The notes: generated by a model not told the origin, from the sequence alone. 52,958 nt of DNA from Salinicola peritrichatus (GCF_003206715.1 NZ_PZJU01000027.1:19437-72394); one strand, 5' to 3'. Positions 33,204 to 43,125 are shown, counted from the first letter of the stretch. Numbers and translations: made by a program.

Positions 33204-34541
33204 ATGCACAACTCGGATCGTGCCGGCTTCGCCATCTTCTGCGTGGCGATTGCATTCATTGCTTTCATTGGTGGGGCTTTCGTGATTCTCACCAAAACGT
33301 TTCCCTATGCCTATCTGGACGACGCCTATAAGGCAGCAGGCGCCCTCGTCAAGCAGTACGCCTCGGATGACCTCTATGCCGACTCCGACCTGTGGCGCGA
33401 AGCCCGTCGCAGCGACCAGGGCGTGACGATCGACGACGCCTCGAAGGCCTACGACGGGTTGACGCTCTACACCTCCGGCGACGGTACCTACGCCAATCTG
33501 ATCGATATGCAGGGCAACGTGGTGCATCACTGGGAGTTGCCCTACAGCGCCATCTGGGACGAAAGCCCGGTCGGCCGCGATCCACGTCCGGACGATCATA
33601 TGTACTGGCGCAAGGCAAGACTGATGCCCAACGGCGATCTGGTGGCGATGTATATCGCCGACAACGATACGCCGTGGGGTTACGGGCTGGTCCGGCTGGA
33701 CCCGGATTCCAACGTGGTGTGGAAATACCATGCCAGCACTCACCATGATCTCGACATCACGCCGGATGGCGACATCGTGACTCTGACGCACGAGTTCACC
33801 CAGCAGAAGGTTCCTGATCTCGGGGCGCTGGAGTACCCCTGGCTGAACGATTATCTGGTGGTCCTGGACGGCGAAACCGGAGAGGAGATCAGCAAGGTGT
33901 CGCTCGGCGACGCCTTCATGGATTCCCCTTTTGCCAGCCTGTTCTATGCCGTGCCGAGCTTCGCCATGGAAGATCCGCTGCATACCAACAGCGTGCAGTA
34001 TCTGGACGACGAGTTGACCCAGGCGTTCGCCCCCGCCAGGGGCCGCGCCGGTCAGGTGATGCTGTCGTTCCGTCATCCCGGTGCAGTGGCGCTGGTCGAT
34101 CCCGGCAGCGGCGAGATGACCTGGGCAACCAAGGGCCCCTGGCTCGGCCAGCACTATGCGCGGGTGCAGCCCAATGGCAACTTCACCCTGTTCGACAACC
34201 TGGGGAATTTCGAGCCGGACAACCGCACGCGGATATTGGAAGTGAACCCAACCAGCCATGCCATTGTCGCAAGTTATACCGGGAGTGAAGAACATCCCTT
34301 CGACAGCGGACTGCGCGGCGCCGCAGAGACGCTGCCGAACGGCAACCGGCTGATCACCGAGTCCGATGGCGGCCGGGTGTTCGAGGCGACTCCACAGGGA
34401 GACATCGCCTGGGAATTCATCAATCCCGTGCGCGGGGGAGACAAGGATCAGTACATCCCCGTTGTCTCATCGGGCCAACGCATTACCGTTGCAAACCTCG
34501 ACGCGGATTTCCGCGCCGATCTCGACACCACTGGGAGGTGA
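33204..34541 (+). CDS. Arylsulfotransferase (ASST)-like membrane-anchored protein
   Basis: A 445-residue protein: cytoplasmic N-tip, one TM helix (about 9-32, FAIFCVAIAFIAFIGGAFVIL), then a periplasmic beta-propeller with ASST-type segments: NLIDMQGNVVHHWELPY, RLDPDSNVVWKYHASTHHDLDITPDGDIVTLTHE, PNGNFTLFDN, ETLPNGNRLITESDGGRVFE. The paired His in HASTHHD matches the conserved HHD region of the family. ASST enzymes move sulfate between phenolic donors and acceptors without PAPS. The ATG at 33204 follows AGGAA at seven bases; a TTG at 33168 is the alternative. First of a four-gene cluster with a PAPS sulfotransferase. Confidence 0.85.
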   Translation: MHNSDRAGFAIFCVAIAFIAFIGGAFVILTKTFPYAYLDDAYKAAGALVKQYASDDLYADSDLWREARRSDQGVTIDDASKAYDGLTLYTSGDGTYANLIDMQGNVVHHWELPYSAIWDESPVGRDPRPDDHMYWRKARLMPNGDLVAMYIADNDTPWGYGLVRLDPDSNVVWKYHASTHHDLDITPDGDIVTLTHEFTQQKVPDLGALEYPWLNDYLVVLDGETGEEISKVSLGDAFMDSPFASLFYAVPSFAMEDPLHTNSVQYLDDELTQAFAPARGRAGQVMLSFRHPGAVALVDPGSGEMTWATKGPWLGQHYARVQPNGNFTLFDNLGNFEPDNRTRILEVNPTSHAIVASYTGSEEHPFDSGLRGAAETLPNGNRLITESDGGRVFEATPQGDIAWEFINPVRGGDKDQYIPVVSSGQRITVANLDADFRADLDTTGR

Positions 34542-34546
34542 TCGTC

Positions 34547-34903
34547 ATGACGCGTTTGACCAAGCGATACGACAAGTTCCTGCTGACGGGCCTGCTCGCC
34601 GTTGGCGCCACCCTGCCACTGACCGCCGAAGCCTATGTCGGCCCAGGTGCGGGGCTCAGCCTATTGACCGCTCTCTGGGGCATCGTCGCCGCGATCGGCA
34701 TGGCGGTCTTCTTCGTGATCATGTGGCCGATCCGCCGCATGCGCCGCCGGCGCAAGGCCGAGGCAGCCGCTGCCGATGCAGGTGCCGAGGGTTCGGGCGT
34801 GGCCCAGGCGCGCTCCGCACAGGACGAGCCGGCAGCGGGAACGAACGCCCCGCACAACGACGATACGGCATCCGGTACCACGCATGCCGGCCACCGTTCC
34901 TGA
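34547..34903 (+). CDS. Small membrane protein with YVGPGAG motif
   Basis: 118 residues. A signal-like N-terminus (FLLTGLLAVGATLPLTAEA) is followed at once by YVGPGAGLSLLTALWGIVAA, a second TM helix (IGMAVFFVIMWPIRRMRRRRK), and a disordered Ala/Glu-rich tail. An in-frame GTG at 34538 overlaps the previous stop, but GGGAGG is best placed for the ATG at 34547. I have no functional assignment; the tight spacing ties it to the arylsulfotransferase-like gene. Confidence 0.7.
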   Translation: MTRLTKRYDKFLLTGLLAVGATLPLTAEAYVGPGAGLSLLTALWGIVAAIGMAVFFVIMWPIRRMRRRRKAEAAAADAGAEGSGVAQARSAQDEPAAGTNAPHNDDTASGTTHAGHRS

Positions 34904-35058
34904 CCGACCTTGATGGCGCGGCCGGCAGACGGCAGGGATACCGCGCCGAGCCGCGCCCCGAACCATGGTTGAAGCAGGTGAGCATCTCGCCGCGGGAGGA
35001 GTGATCCAGCCGCGGCGGGGTCTGACGCTGCAACGCTCGTCTCGTGTCAGGAGGACAC

Positions 35059-35775
35059 ATGGGATTACTGGATTTGCCCGACCCGCTGTTCGGCGTCATC
35101 GACGGCGGCATGGCAACCTTTCTGCCGGCCACTTTGCGCCTGGCGGTGTGGGCGATCATCGCCGGTGTCGGCACCTTGTTTCTCTATCGGCTGCTCTCCC
35201 CGCAGGGCAAGATCGGCGAGGCCAAGCGCAACGCCCGCGCCGCGCGCAAACGGCTCAATGAATTCGATGGTGAATTCAGCGACGCCGGGCCGCTGATCCG
35301 CGATCAGTTCTCCAGCGCCTTCAAGCACTTGGGCCTGGTGGTTGTGCCGACGCTGGTATCGATCCTGCCGCTGCTGGCACTGCTGACCTGGTTGGAGAGT
35401 CACTATGCGCACGCGCTGCCGGCCGCAGGCGATACACCGCAGATGCAGGTCGTGCCGGACACCTACGAGCCGCAGTGGTCGCAAGAAGACGACGGCCCCC
35501 ACCTGACCGTCAGTGACAGCGACAGCGAACTCGTCAACGTGAAGATGACGGCCCCCATTCCGGTGATCGAACAGCGTCAATGGTGGAATTGGCTGATCGG
35601 CAATCCACTCGGCTACCTGCCGGCGGAAAGCGGCGTCGAGCGCATCACCGTCGAGCTGCCGCAGCCGGAGTATCTGCCTTTCGGCCCGGGCTGGATGCGC
35701 CACTGGCTGGCGGTGTTCTTCCCGGTCATGCTGATCGTCTCCCTGCTCACCTACCGATGGGCGAAAATCGAATGA
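35059..35775 (+). CDS. Three-TM membrane protein with EMC3/Oxa1-like topology
   Basis: A 238-residue protein behind a consensus AGGAGG. Layout: TM1 (about 20-48, LRLAVWAIIAGVGTLFLYRLL), a charged helical hairpin (LSPQGKIGEAKRNARAARKRLNEF, about 50-85), TM2 (about 90-115, LGLVVVPTLVSILPLLALLTWL), a periplasmic domain of some 90 residues, and TM3 (about 212-232). A TM followed by a cytoplasmic basic coiled hairpin and two more TMs is the plan of DUF106/EMC3/TMCO1 proteins and other Oxa1-superfamily insertases. Sequence identity to them cannot be judged here. Its stop overlaps the sulfotransferase start. Confidence 0.7.
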   Translation: MGLLDLPDPLFGVIDGGMATFLPATLRLAVWAIIAGVGTLFLYRLLSPQGKIGEAKRNARAARKRLNEFDGEFSDAGPLIRDQFSSAFKHLGLVVVPTLVSILPLLALLTWLESHYAHALPAAGDTPQMQVVPDTYEPQWSQEDDGPHLTVSDSDSELVNVKMTAPIPVIEQRQWWNWLIGNPLGYLPAESGVERITVELPQPEYLPFGPGWMRHWLAVFFPVMLIVSLLTYRWAKIE

Positions 35776-37025
35776 CCACCTCTCCCGATCAAAAGCCGAC
35801 GCCCCAGAACTCGACGCACCAACACGCCCCGGGCGATTCGGATACGCGTGCCGACACGCCGGCCGACAGCGGCAAGGTCAGCGATCCGGGCTTCGTGGTG
35901 CCCAGCTGGATGCACTGGCTCGGCGGCTGGGTTCATCGCCGGCCACGCACCTGGATCAAGCTGGGCAACGTGGAAAGCCGCGCGGTGCAGGACGCCATCG
36001 CCGATATCCGCGTCGACCGCCCGGTCTACGTCGCCGGCCTGGCCCGCTCCGGCACGACCGTGCTGCTCGAGCACCTGGCTCGGCATCCGGCGGTGGCGAC
36101 CCATCGCTACGCCGACTTTCCGCCGCTGTTGACGCCTTACTGGTGGAATCGCTGGCTGGCGCTGGTTCCCAATTCCCAGGAGAAGGCGCAGGAGCGCGCC
36201 CATAAGGATGGCATCGCCGTGACCTCGAAGAGCCCGGAAGCGTTCGAGGAGATGCTGTGGATGGCGTTCTTCCCCGATACCCACGATCCGGCCCACAGCT
36301 CGGTCATGGGGCGCGACGCCGCCAATCCCGAGTTCGAGCGTTTCTACGACGAGCACATTCGCAAGCTGCTCGCCGTGCGCAAGCGCCAGCGCTACGTCGC
36401 CAAGGGCAACTACAATCTGGTGCGGCTGGGGTATCTGCACAAGCTCTACCCGGAAGCGCGCTTCATCGTCGCGATTCGCGATCCGGTATGGCACATCGCC
36501 TCGCTGATGAAGCAGCAGAAGCTGTTCGTTGCCGGCGAGACCAGTGAGCCCCGCGCCCTGGAGCACATGCGCCGGGTCGGCCACTACGAATTCGGCCTCG
36601 ACCGACGCGCCATCAACGTCGGCGACGACGAGCAGACCCGGCGCATCACCGAGCTATGGGAATCCGGCCAGGAAGTCAAGGGCTTGGCGCATTACTGGGC
36701 GGCGATCTACGCCCATGTCGCCGATACCCTGGAAGCCGATCCCGAACTGCGCCAGGCCTGCCTGGTGGTGCGCTACGAGGATCTCTGCGGCGAGCCGCGG
36801 GAACGTCTGCGGCAGGTGTTCGATCATGCCGGACTCGAGATCGCCCCCGACACGCTGGAGCAGGCCGCCAGCGGTCTGCACGCGCCGACCTACTACCAGC
36901 CGAAGTTCAGCGACGAGGAGCTGGCGATGATCGCCGGCATCACCGCCCCGGTGGCGGCGCGTTTCGGTTATGGCCGGAGTGCTGCCGCGCCGCCCACGAC
37001 AGACGCGGGACCGGAAGTGGGCTAG
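35772..37025 (+). CDS. PAPS-dependent sulfotransferase family protein
   Basis: A 417-residue cytoplasmic protein. After a disordered polar N-terminus (about 40 residues) it has the 5'-phosphosulfate loop VYVAGLARSGTTVLLEHLARHP (about 90-111, key RSGTT) and the 3'-phosphate element LYPEARFIVAIRDPVWHIASL (about 225-245). The remaining part fits the Sulfotransfer_3 type, enlarged by inserts. It starts at an ATGA overlap with the preceding gene. Together with the arylsulfotransferase-like protein it suggests sulfation of a surface or secreted molecule. Confidence 0.88.
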   Translation: MTTSPDQKPTPQNSTHQHAPGDSDTRADTPADSGKVSDPGFVVPSWMHWLGGWVHRRPRTWIKLGNVESRAVQDAIADIRVDRPVYVAGLARSGTTVLLEHLARHPAVATHRYADFPPLLTPYWWNRWLALVPNSQEKAQERAHKDGIAVTSKSPEAFEEMLWMAFFPDTHDPAHSSVMGRDAANPEFERFYDEHIRKLLAVRKRQRYVAKGNYNLVRLGYLHKLYPEARFIVAIRDPVWHIASLMKQQKLFVAGETSEPRALEHMRRVGHYEFGLDRRAINVGDDEQTRRITELWESGQEVKGLAHYWAAIYAHVADTLEADPELRQACLVVRYEDLCGEPRERLRQVFDHAGLEIAPDTLEQAASGLHAPTYYQPKFSDEELAMIAGITAPVAARFGYGRSAAAPPTTDAGPEVG

Positions 37026-37993
37026 GAGCCTGCAGCCTGCTTGCGGTAGCTCATCGAGGCGTCGATGCGGCCGAGAATGTAGTCCCCCGCCGCGACCGGC
37101 GGATACTTCACCGCCTCGGACGCTACCCCCAGGTCGGCGGGATCGACGATCGCCGCATAGTCGGGATCGTAGAAGGTGGCGATCGAATAGCGCTCGCGAC
37201 CGCTTGCGTTGATCACCCGGTGCATCGTCGACAGGAAGCGATCGTTGGACCAGCGCGCCAGCAGATCGCCGACATTGACCACCAGCGAGCCCGGCACGAA
37301 GGGGGCGTCGATCCAGCGCTCGCTGCCCAGTTCACGTACCTGCAGGCCGCCGACGTCATCCTGGTACAGCAGCGTGATGCAGCCATAGTCGGTATGCGGC
37401 GCCACTCCGAACTGATCCTCGGGGCGATCGTCGGGCTGCACCGGGTAGTAGACGGCCTGGGTGCGCTGCAGCGGCTTGGTGTACTTGGCGGCGAAGAATT
37501 CCGGATCGATCTCCAGGCTGACCGCCACCGCCCGCAGCAGATCGGCGCCGCAGCGGCCGACTTCGGCGAAGTAGGCATCCATCGCCCGCTGCCATTCGGG
37601 CATGAACGCTGGCCACTGGTTGGGGCCGCGCAAGGCCTCGCCCGCCAGCACGCAGGGATCGTCCTCCGGCAGGTCGAGCCCCATGCTGTAGAACTCCTTC
37701 TCGTCGGGGCGCGTCGCCTGGTACATGGTGGCGCCGCCCTTGCGGTGGAATCCCCGATGACGCTTGTTGACCGCGACCTCGACCTTGCGCTCCAGCGGCA
37801 GGGCGAAGAAGTCGTGGGCGGTCTCCAGGGCGGTGTCGATGACCGTCTGCGGTAGGCCGTGATTGACGATATAGAAGAACCCCACCTCGGTGCAGGCCCG
37901 GCGGATCGCTTCCCCGGCACGGGCCAAGCTGGCGGCGTCGCCTTCGCGAACACCGCTCATGTCGACCAGCGGAATGGAGGTTGTCTGTGTCAT
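37022..37993 (-). CDS. 2-oxoglutarate/Fe(II) oxygenase, isopenicillin N synthase-like
   Basis: 323 residues with the two domains of the family: DIOX_N (IPLVDMSGVREGD, CTEVGFFYIVNHGLP, FFALPLERKVEV) and the catalytic double-stranded beta-helix with HTD...H iron ligands (GVAPHTDYGCITLLYQDD near 205 and STMHRVINASG near 265) and the 2-oxoglutarate Arg in RERYSIATFYDP. Such bacterial enzymes act on small molecules or purine derivatives; the substrate cannot be told. It converges on the sulfotransferase gene with four overlapping bases. Confidence 0.9.
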   Translation of the reverse strand: MTQTTSIPLVDMSGVREGDAASLARAGEAIRRACTEVGFFYIVNHGLPQTVIDTALETAHDFFALPLERKVEVAVNKRHRGFHRKGGATMYQATRPDEKEFYSMGLDLPEDDPCVLAGEALRGPNQWPAFMPEWQRAMDAYFAEVGRCGADLLRAVAVSLEIDPEFFAAKYTKPLQRTQAVYYPVQPDDRPEDQFGVAPHTDYGCITLLYQDDVGGLQVRELGSERWIDAPFVPGSLVVNVGDLLARWSNDRFLSTMHRVINASGRERYSIATFYDPDYAAIVDPADLGVASEAVKYPPVAAGDYILGRIDASMSYRKQAAGS

Positions 37994-38040
37994 TGTTGGT
38001 TACCTCTCGGTCATAGGGCTCGTTTCACTGCCGTTCGGCT

Positions 38041-39696
38041 TCAACTCGGCTGGTTGGGGTGCGCCGGATACTGGCGCTCCTCCGGAGCCGGCGGGAAGTA
38101 CTGATAGAGCCAGGTCTCGCTCACCGTCTTGCCGTCGGCGAGCAGGTTGAGCCGCATGTTGACCGGATCGGTGGAGTCGCTGGTCGGGTACCAGTCGAAC
38201 TGGATACGGAAACCCTCGATCTCCTTGACCCACAGGATATCGAGCTGCTTGACGTCGCCTTCCGGCACGTCGAGCTGGGTCTTGATATCGATGTCGTTGT
38301 CGTAGAAGTGCTTGAGCTCGCCGCCGACGAAATCCACCGCGATGCGCCGGGCCCAGACTTTCGGGTAGTGCTCTCCCGGCGCCCAGCCCTCGGGGAAGCC
38401 GCCGATGCCGGTGAACGTCTTGCGGACTCGCGCCAGCTCGGGCTTCACCGGCGGCTGTGCGCTCCAGTAGAGCTTGTAGCCGTAATTGAGCTCCTGCCCC
38501 GGCTCGATCGCCTTTTCCGGCTTCCAGAACGCGACCACGTTATCCATGGTCTCCCCGGTGGTGGGAATCTCCAGCATCTGGATCTCGCCCTTGCCCCACT
38601 GCCCCTTCGGCTCGACCCACAGGCTGGGGCGCTTGTGGTAGTTGGCGACGATGTCCTCGTAGCTCTTGAAGTCGTGATCGGTCTGCAGCAGCCCGAACCC
38701 CTTGGGATTGTCGTCGCCGAAGGTGTTGAACTGGACCCGCGGCGGATTGTTGAGCGGCCGGCAGACCCACTCGCCGTTGCCGAGCCACATCGACAGCCGG
38801 TCGGAGTCGTGGATCTGCGGGTGGAAGGTCAGGCACATGTCGCGCTGCTGGGTGCCGCAGCTGAACATGCTGGTCATCGGCGTGATGCCGAGCTGGGCGA
38901 TCGACTCGCGCGGATAGAGGTGCTTGTCGATGTCCATCACCACGCGCTCCTCTTCGCAGTGAATGACGAAGCGATAGGCACCGGCCAGGCTCGGCGAATC
39001 GAGCAGCGCATAGGCGGTGAAGGTCGTCGAACCCGGCTTGGGCGTCTCGAACCAGAAGCGGGTGAACGCCGGGAATTCCTCGGTCTTGCCGTCGGTATAG
39101 GTGTTGACCGCCACGCCGCGTGCCGACAGGCCGTACTGATAGGTGTCGTCGACGGCCCGGAAGTAGCTGGCGCCGAGGAAGGAGACGATGTCCCGCTCGG
39201 TCAGCGACGGCTCCTTGAACACGCGGAATCCGGCGAAGCCGAGATCGCTCTGCCCCTCGAGCTGGGAGACATCGACACCGGCCCTGGCGTATTCGAACAG
39301 GTCGGGGCGGAAGTGGATCTCCTTGGCCTGCTGGGTCTGCGGGTCGATGGAGTACATCCGGACCGGCTGGTTGAACCCCATGCCGACATGGAAGAACTGG
39401 ATGTCCAGCGGGCCATTCATGCTATTCCACAACGAATGGTCGGGATCGTAGCCGATGGCGTTGTAGTTCTGCGGCGTGAGATTGGCCAGGGTCGGCGGCA
39501 GTTTCTCGACGTTGCTCTGATACGCCTTGGCGGCCAGATCGCGGGCGAAGCCCTGCAGCCAGTCGAAACTGAAAGCCGCCGCCTCGCCGTCGGCGATATC
39601 GCTGGTGGCGCGCGCCGCCGCGAACAGTGGCGCTGACGGCAGGCCGTACCAGGCAGCCAGGGCAATCGCGCTTTTCAGCACACTTCTACGATCCAT
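38041..39696 (-). CDS. opgD: Glucans biosynthesis protein D, periplasmic
   Basis: A 551-residue protein of the OpgG/OpgD family needed for osmoregulated periplasmic glucan structure. The start at 39696 gives a Tat signal ([15 protein letters not shown]), the known export route of OpgD. Family segments include [45 protein letters not shown] and [19 protein letters not shown]. The upstream extension of the open frame to 39888 is unlikely. Glucan modification by this protein is a low-osmolarity adaptation. It is 47 bases from the oxygenase gene on the same strand. Confidence 0.95.
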   Translation of the reverse strand: MDRRSVLKSAIALAAWYGLPSAPLFAAARATSDIADGEAAAFSFDWLQGFARDLAAKAYQSNVEKLPPTLANLTPQNYNAIGYDPDHSLWNSMNGPLDIQFFHVGMGFNQPVRMYSIDPQTQQAKEIHFRPDLFEYARAGVDVSQLEGQSDLGFAGFRVFKEPSLTERDIVSFLGASYFRAVDDTYQYGLSARGVAVNTYTDGKTEEFPAFTRFWFETPKPGSTTFTAYALLDSPSLAGAYRFVIHCEEERVVMDIDKHLYPRESIAQLGITPMTSMFSCGTQQRDMCLTFHPQIHDSDRLSMWLGNGEWVCRPLNNPPRVQFNTFGDDNPKGFGLLQTDHDFKSYEDIVANYHKRPSLWVEPKGQWGKGEIQMLEIPTTGETMDNVVAFWKPEKAIEPGQELNYGYKLYWSAQPPVKPELARVRKTFTGIGGFPEGWAPGEHYPKVWARRIAVDFVGGELKHFYDNDIDIKTQLDVPEGDVKQLDILWVKEIEGFRIQFDWYPTSDSTDPVNMRLNLLADGKTVSETWLYQYFPPAPEERQYPAHPNQPS

Positions 39697-39949
39697 GAAC
39701 ACCCCATCCTTTGTGTGTCGGCAGTCGAATTGGCAGCATACCCGATCATCGCGAATCAGGCTGCACCGAAGAGAATCGTTCATCAGACGTCTTCGCGCCG
39801 GGCAGGTTCCCTGGCCGAATCGCGACTCACCTCGTGACGGCCAAGCCAACCTCCACCCCACCCTTGGTGGCATCGTCGACGAATGCATGGCGTGCTAACG
39901 TCCGCCGTATCGGGACGCCCTGATCCCCCTGCCGATATCGAGAGGTTTC

Positions 39950-41206
39950 GTGAAACGTCGCTACTCCTCCCACTATGCGTGGCGCCGCGCGCAGAGCATC
40001 GATGAACTCGCCTGGATGGCGCGCCAACGTCTTCCGGCCTTCGCCTGGGAGTACGTCCACGGTGGTTCCGAGGACGAAACCACGCTCGGCGACAACCGCC
40101 GCGCCTTTGCCGCCTGGGGCTGGCAGCCGCGCACGCTGGTCGATGTCGAGGCCAGAGACAGCCGTACCCGACTGCTGGATGTCCCTGCCGAACTGCCGCT
40201 GGCCATCGCCCCCACCGGCTACAACGGCATGCTGTGGCGGGATGGCGATATCGCCCTGGCGCGAGCCGCAGCCAGTCGCGGCATTCCTTTCACGCTCAGC
40301 ACGGTCTCCTGTGCCAGCCTGGAAACCCTCGCCGCCGCCGTGCCGGATGCGCGGCTGTGGTTCCAGCTCTACGTGCTGGATGACGAGGCGGTGCGTAACG
40401 ATATGCTCGAACGCGCCAGGAACGTCGGCGTCGAGACGCTGATGGTCACGACGGACACCGTCGTGCTGGGGCGTCGCGAATGGGATTCACGCAGCTATCT
40501 CAACCCCCGGCGACTGGCGTGGCCTTACCTGCTGGATGCCGGCCTGCATCCGCAATGGGCCTATCGCGCGCTCTGGCCTCAGGGGCTGCCGACGCTGGGC
40601 AATCTGGTGAAGTATCTGCCCAAGGAACAGCAGAGCGCGGGCAGCGCCGCCGGCTATATCAACCAGCGCATGACGCGCCGGCTGACCTGGGAAGTGCTGG
40701 CCGATATCCGCGAGCGCTGGCCCGGCAAGCTGTTGATCAAGGGGATTCTCAACGCCGAGGATGCACTCGAGGCCAAGCGCATCGGCGCCGACGGCGTGGT
40801 CGTCACCAACCACGGCGGGCGCCAGCTCGATGGCGCGCCGGCGACGCTCGATGCCCTGCCCGGGGTCGTCGACGCGGTGGGGGATTCGATGCACATACTG
40901 CTGGATAGCGGTATCCGTCGTGGCAGCGATATCGCCAAGGCCGTCGCGCTGGGAGCGGAAGGCGTGCTGTGCGGGCGCGCGACTCTCTACGGCCTCGCGT
41001 TGGGCGGAGAAGCGGGCGCGGCTCATGCCATCGATCTGCTCAAGGATCAGTTGCACAACCTGATGGCCCAGCTCGGCCGGCCCACACTCGCCCAGCTCGA
41101 TGCTAGCTGTCTGCGACGCTCCCCTTATGCCTCGACCCGAGGCGACTCGCCCCGACGCCCGAGCGACGCCCTGCCGGGTGGGGAAACGCCGGGGGATATG
41201 CCTTGA
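39950..41206 (+). CDS. FMN-dependent alpha-hydroxy-acid dehydrogenase (LldD family)
   Basis: A 418-residue TIM-barrel flavoenzyme oxidising a 2-hydroxy acid such as L-lactate or mandelate. Landmarks: YVHGGSEDETTLGDNRRAF, IAPTGYNGMLWRDGD, TLSTVSCASLETLA, WFQLYV, LIKGILNAEDALEAK (FMN Lys), VVTNHGGRQLDGAPATLDALP with the catalytic His, and ILLDSGIRRGSDIAKAVALGAEGVLCGRATLYG binding the FMN phosphate. It starts at a GTG behind GAGAGG. The C-terminal 35 residues (SPYASTRGDSPRR) are an unusual polar extension. LldD of E. coli is about 395 residues. Confidence 0.92.
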   Translation: MKRRYSSHYAWRRAQSIDELAWMARQRLPAFAWEYVHGGSEDETTLGDNRRAFAAWGWQPRTLVDVEARDSRTRLLDVPAELPLAIAPTGYNGMLWRDGDIALARAAASRGIPFTLSTVSCASLETLAAAVPDARLWFQLYVLDDEAVRNDMLERARNVGVETLMVTTDTVVLGRREWDSRSYLNPRRLAWPYLLDAGLHPQWAYRALWPQGLPTLGNLVKYLPKEQQSAGSAAGYINQRMTRRLTWEVLADIRERWPGKLLIKGILNAEDALEAKRIGADGVVVTNHGGRQLDGAPATLDALPGVVDAVGDSMHILLDSGIRRGSDIAKAVALGAEGVLCGRATLYGLALGGEAGAAHAIDLLKDQLHNLMAQLGRPTLAQLDASCLRRSPYASTRGDSPRRPSDALPGGETPGDMP

Positions 41207-41254
41207 GCGCCATTCACGGCGGGCAATCCTGTAGGGCGATATCGGGTGTCCAGC

Positions 41255-42637
41255 TCATAACAGGGCCGTCAACGCTGGCACGGTCAATACGGCGATGTAG
41301 AACCCCATGAACTGCACCCCGATATTGAAGCCCAACAGACGTGACAGGAATCCGCCCACCAGCCCCACCGTGACAACGACCAGCAAGCCCAGCAAGCCGC
41401 CTTCCCAGAGACCGATCACCAAGATGAGCCCGACGAAGGTGCCGATGATCGCTTCGTGGCTGATGTTGCGAGACACGAAGGCCGCAGCACGGCGGGCGTA
41501 GTTCATCGAGAAGGGGTACGCGATCAGCAGCGCCAGCACGACCGCCAGTAGCCCGTAGACCAGAAACTCCCACGTCCCCAGCAGATTGTGCAGGTTGTTC
41601 ACCTGGCCGCTGGCGCTATCCACGGTGAAACGAGGCGGCGCGTTGAACAGCGGCGCCGCAGGACCCGCAGCGACCGGGCTCAATGGCAGCCCGAATGCCA
41701 TCAAAGGAATGAGGGCTTCGGCGATATAAGTCGACTCGGTGACGCCATTGCGGACCGCCAGCGTCGTCGTCAAGCGGTGATAGACATGTCGAATACGGCT
41801 TGCTACCACCTCACCCATGATGACCGTCATGGCCACCGGGCTAAACACAAAGGTGAGACTGGAAGCCACGGCAGTGCCTATCGTCCAACCCGTCTGGCGG
41901 GAATCCAGGACCTTGAGGGGGTTGGGGAAGTAACCGCTCCAGCGTTTGACGTCGGGCGCCAGCGAAAACCGGGCCGGTCGATCCCGTTTCCGTCGTGCTC
42001 GCTCGGCAGGCGACAATACCAGGAACAGGTCGGAAATCAGCGGCCCGATGGCAATGCCCAGGAAATAGCTGACGCCCAACTTGACGCCATGGGCAGCGGT
42101 AAGATTCTGCAGCGCGACGATTATCAGCACGAAAGGCCCCAACGCCAGTACCGCTGCCCAGCGACCAGGCGAAAAGTAGGCGATGGCCAGTGCCGCGATC
42201 AAGAAGAGGTAGGGCGCGGTGTGCTGCACGAAGCCACCGAAAGGCGCCAGCAGGAGCGCGAAGACCACGGTCACCGGCACCGCGATCAGGGCAGCGATGA
42301 CGCCACCGGAGATCATCTTGCGCAACGCGATGTGCGGCACACCCAACTGACGCAGATAGTTTGCCTCGCGCATCATTGGCGTGGCCATGGTGTCGCCGGG
42401 AATCCCCAGCAGGGCGGTGGGTACGGCATGGGTCATGTGCTTGGATACCGCACCTGCCAGGAAGAAAGTGTACACACCGGCGGGCGGAACGCCGATCAAC
42501 ACGACCAGTAACGTCAAGGGCGCGATGGTCGTGGTCTCGTCACTGCCGGAGATGAGACCTATCGCTGAAAACACCACGGCCCCGATGATGCCCATGCCCA
42601 ATGCGACGGGAAGCTGTGCCAACAAGGCATCCATCAT
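41255..42637 (-). CDS. TctA-type large permease, probably for mevalonate
   Basis: A 460-residue, about 12-TM protein of the tripartite tricarboxylate transporter large-subunit (TctA) family, slightly shorter than usual. The repeated family segments are visible: GSDETTTIAPLTLLVVLIGVPPAG, ALLGIPGDTMATPMM, and in the second half ALIPLMAFGLPLSPVAAGPAAPL. No TctC-type binding protein gene is in the window and the small subunit is replaced by the unusual two-TM protein upstream, which it overlaps by four bases. Being last in the mvaA-mvaB operon, it is the best candidate for mevalonate uptake. Confidence 0.82.
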   Translation of the reverse strand: MMDALLAQLPVALGMGIIGAVVFSAIGLISGSDETTTIAPLTLLVVLIGVPPAGVYTFFLAGAVSKHMTHAVPTALLGIPGDTMATPMMREANYLRQLGVPHIALRKMISGGVIAALIAVPVTVVFALLLAPFGGFVQHTAPYLFLIAALAIAYFSPGRWAAVLALGPFVLIIVALQNLTAAHGVKLGVSYFLGIAIGPLISDLFLVLSPAERARRKRDRPARFSLAPDVKRWSGYFPNPLKVLDSRQTGWTIGTAVASSLTFVFSPVAMTVIMGEVVASRIRHVYHRLTTTLAVRNGVTESTYIAEALIPLMAFGLPLSPVAAGPAAPLFNAPPRFTVDSASGQVNNLHNLLGTWEFLVYGLLAVVLALLIAYPFSMNYARRAAAFVSRNISHEAIIGTFVGLILVIGLWEGGLLGLLVVVTVGLVGGFLSRLLGFNIGVQFMGFYIAVLTVPALTALL

Positions 42638-43113
42638 GACTGCACTCCTTCTCGACCCGCGTGCCCGAGGTCACGCTCGGTCACCGCAACGGCATCGCCT
42701 TGGGCATGATCGCGCTCATAGACCAGAAAGGCCTCCTCCAATTCGAGCTCTCTCAACTCCGATCGGACGGCCTCCGGTAAATCCTCCACGCCGCCCCTGC
42801 TGCCGTAATCGGCGTAGAGCGCGGCCAGCACCCCTTGCAGGTTTTCAGTGTCGACGGTGTCTTCGACGACCTCCCGCTTGGGCCGAAAGAGGTATGCGCA
42901 AATCGCGCCGCCCACCACGCAACCGATGATGCCGAACAGCATGGCGTAGGTCCGCGCCATTCGAGGGTCATCGATGAACATGCCAAGCAGCCATTCGGCC
43001 GTCTGAAAGGCGCCCAAGCTGACCGCCCCACCGATGATCAGCGAGCCGATCAGGTGATGGCCATCAACCGTGTCATTCCAGACCTCGAGCAATCGATCAT
43101 TTCTCATTGTCAT
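42634..43113 (-). CDS. Two-TM membrane protein with acidic cytoplasmic tail, partner of the TctA-like permease
   Basis: 159 residues. Two hydrophobic helices near the N-terminus (IGSLIIGGAVSLGAFQTAEWLLGMF and MLFGIIGCVVGGAICAYLF) are followed by a strongly acidic tail of about 85 residues (ELRELELEEAFLVYERDHAQGD). It occupies the place of TctB, which normally has four TM helices and no such tail, so it is probably a distinct small subunit. It starts 12 bases after mvaB and overlaps the permease gene. I do not recognise the family. Confidence 0.72.
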   Translation of the reverse strand: MTMRNDRLLEVWNDTVDGHHLIGSLIIGGAVSLGAFQTAEWLLGMFIDDPRMARTYAMLFGIIGCVVGGAICAYLFRPKREVVEDTVDTENLQGVLAALYADYGSRGGVEDLPEAVRSELRELELEEAFLVYERDHAQGDAVAVTERDLGHAGREGVQS

Positions 43114-43125
43114 AACCCCCTCTTG

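Noticed and set aside
38059-39636. A 525-codon open frame antisense to opgD
   Set aside because: GC-rich genes with G or C in third positions often leave long antisense frames open. The translation is low-complexity and matches no family, while opgD on the other strand is complete and conserved.
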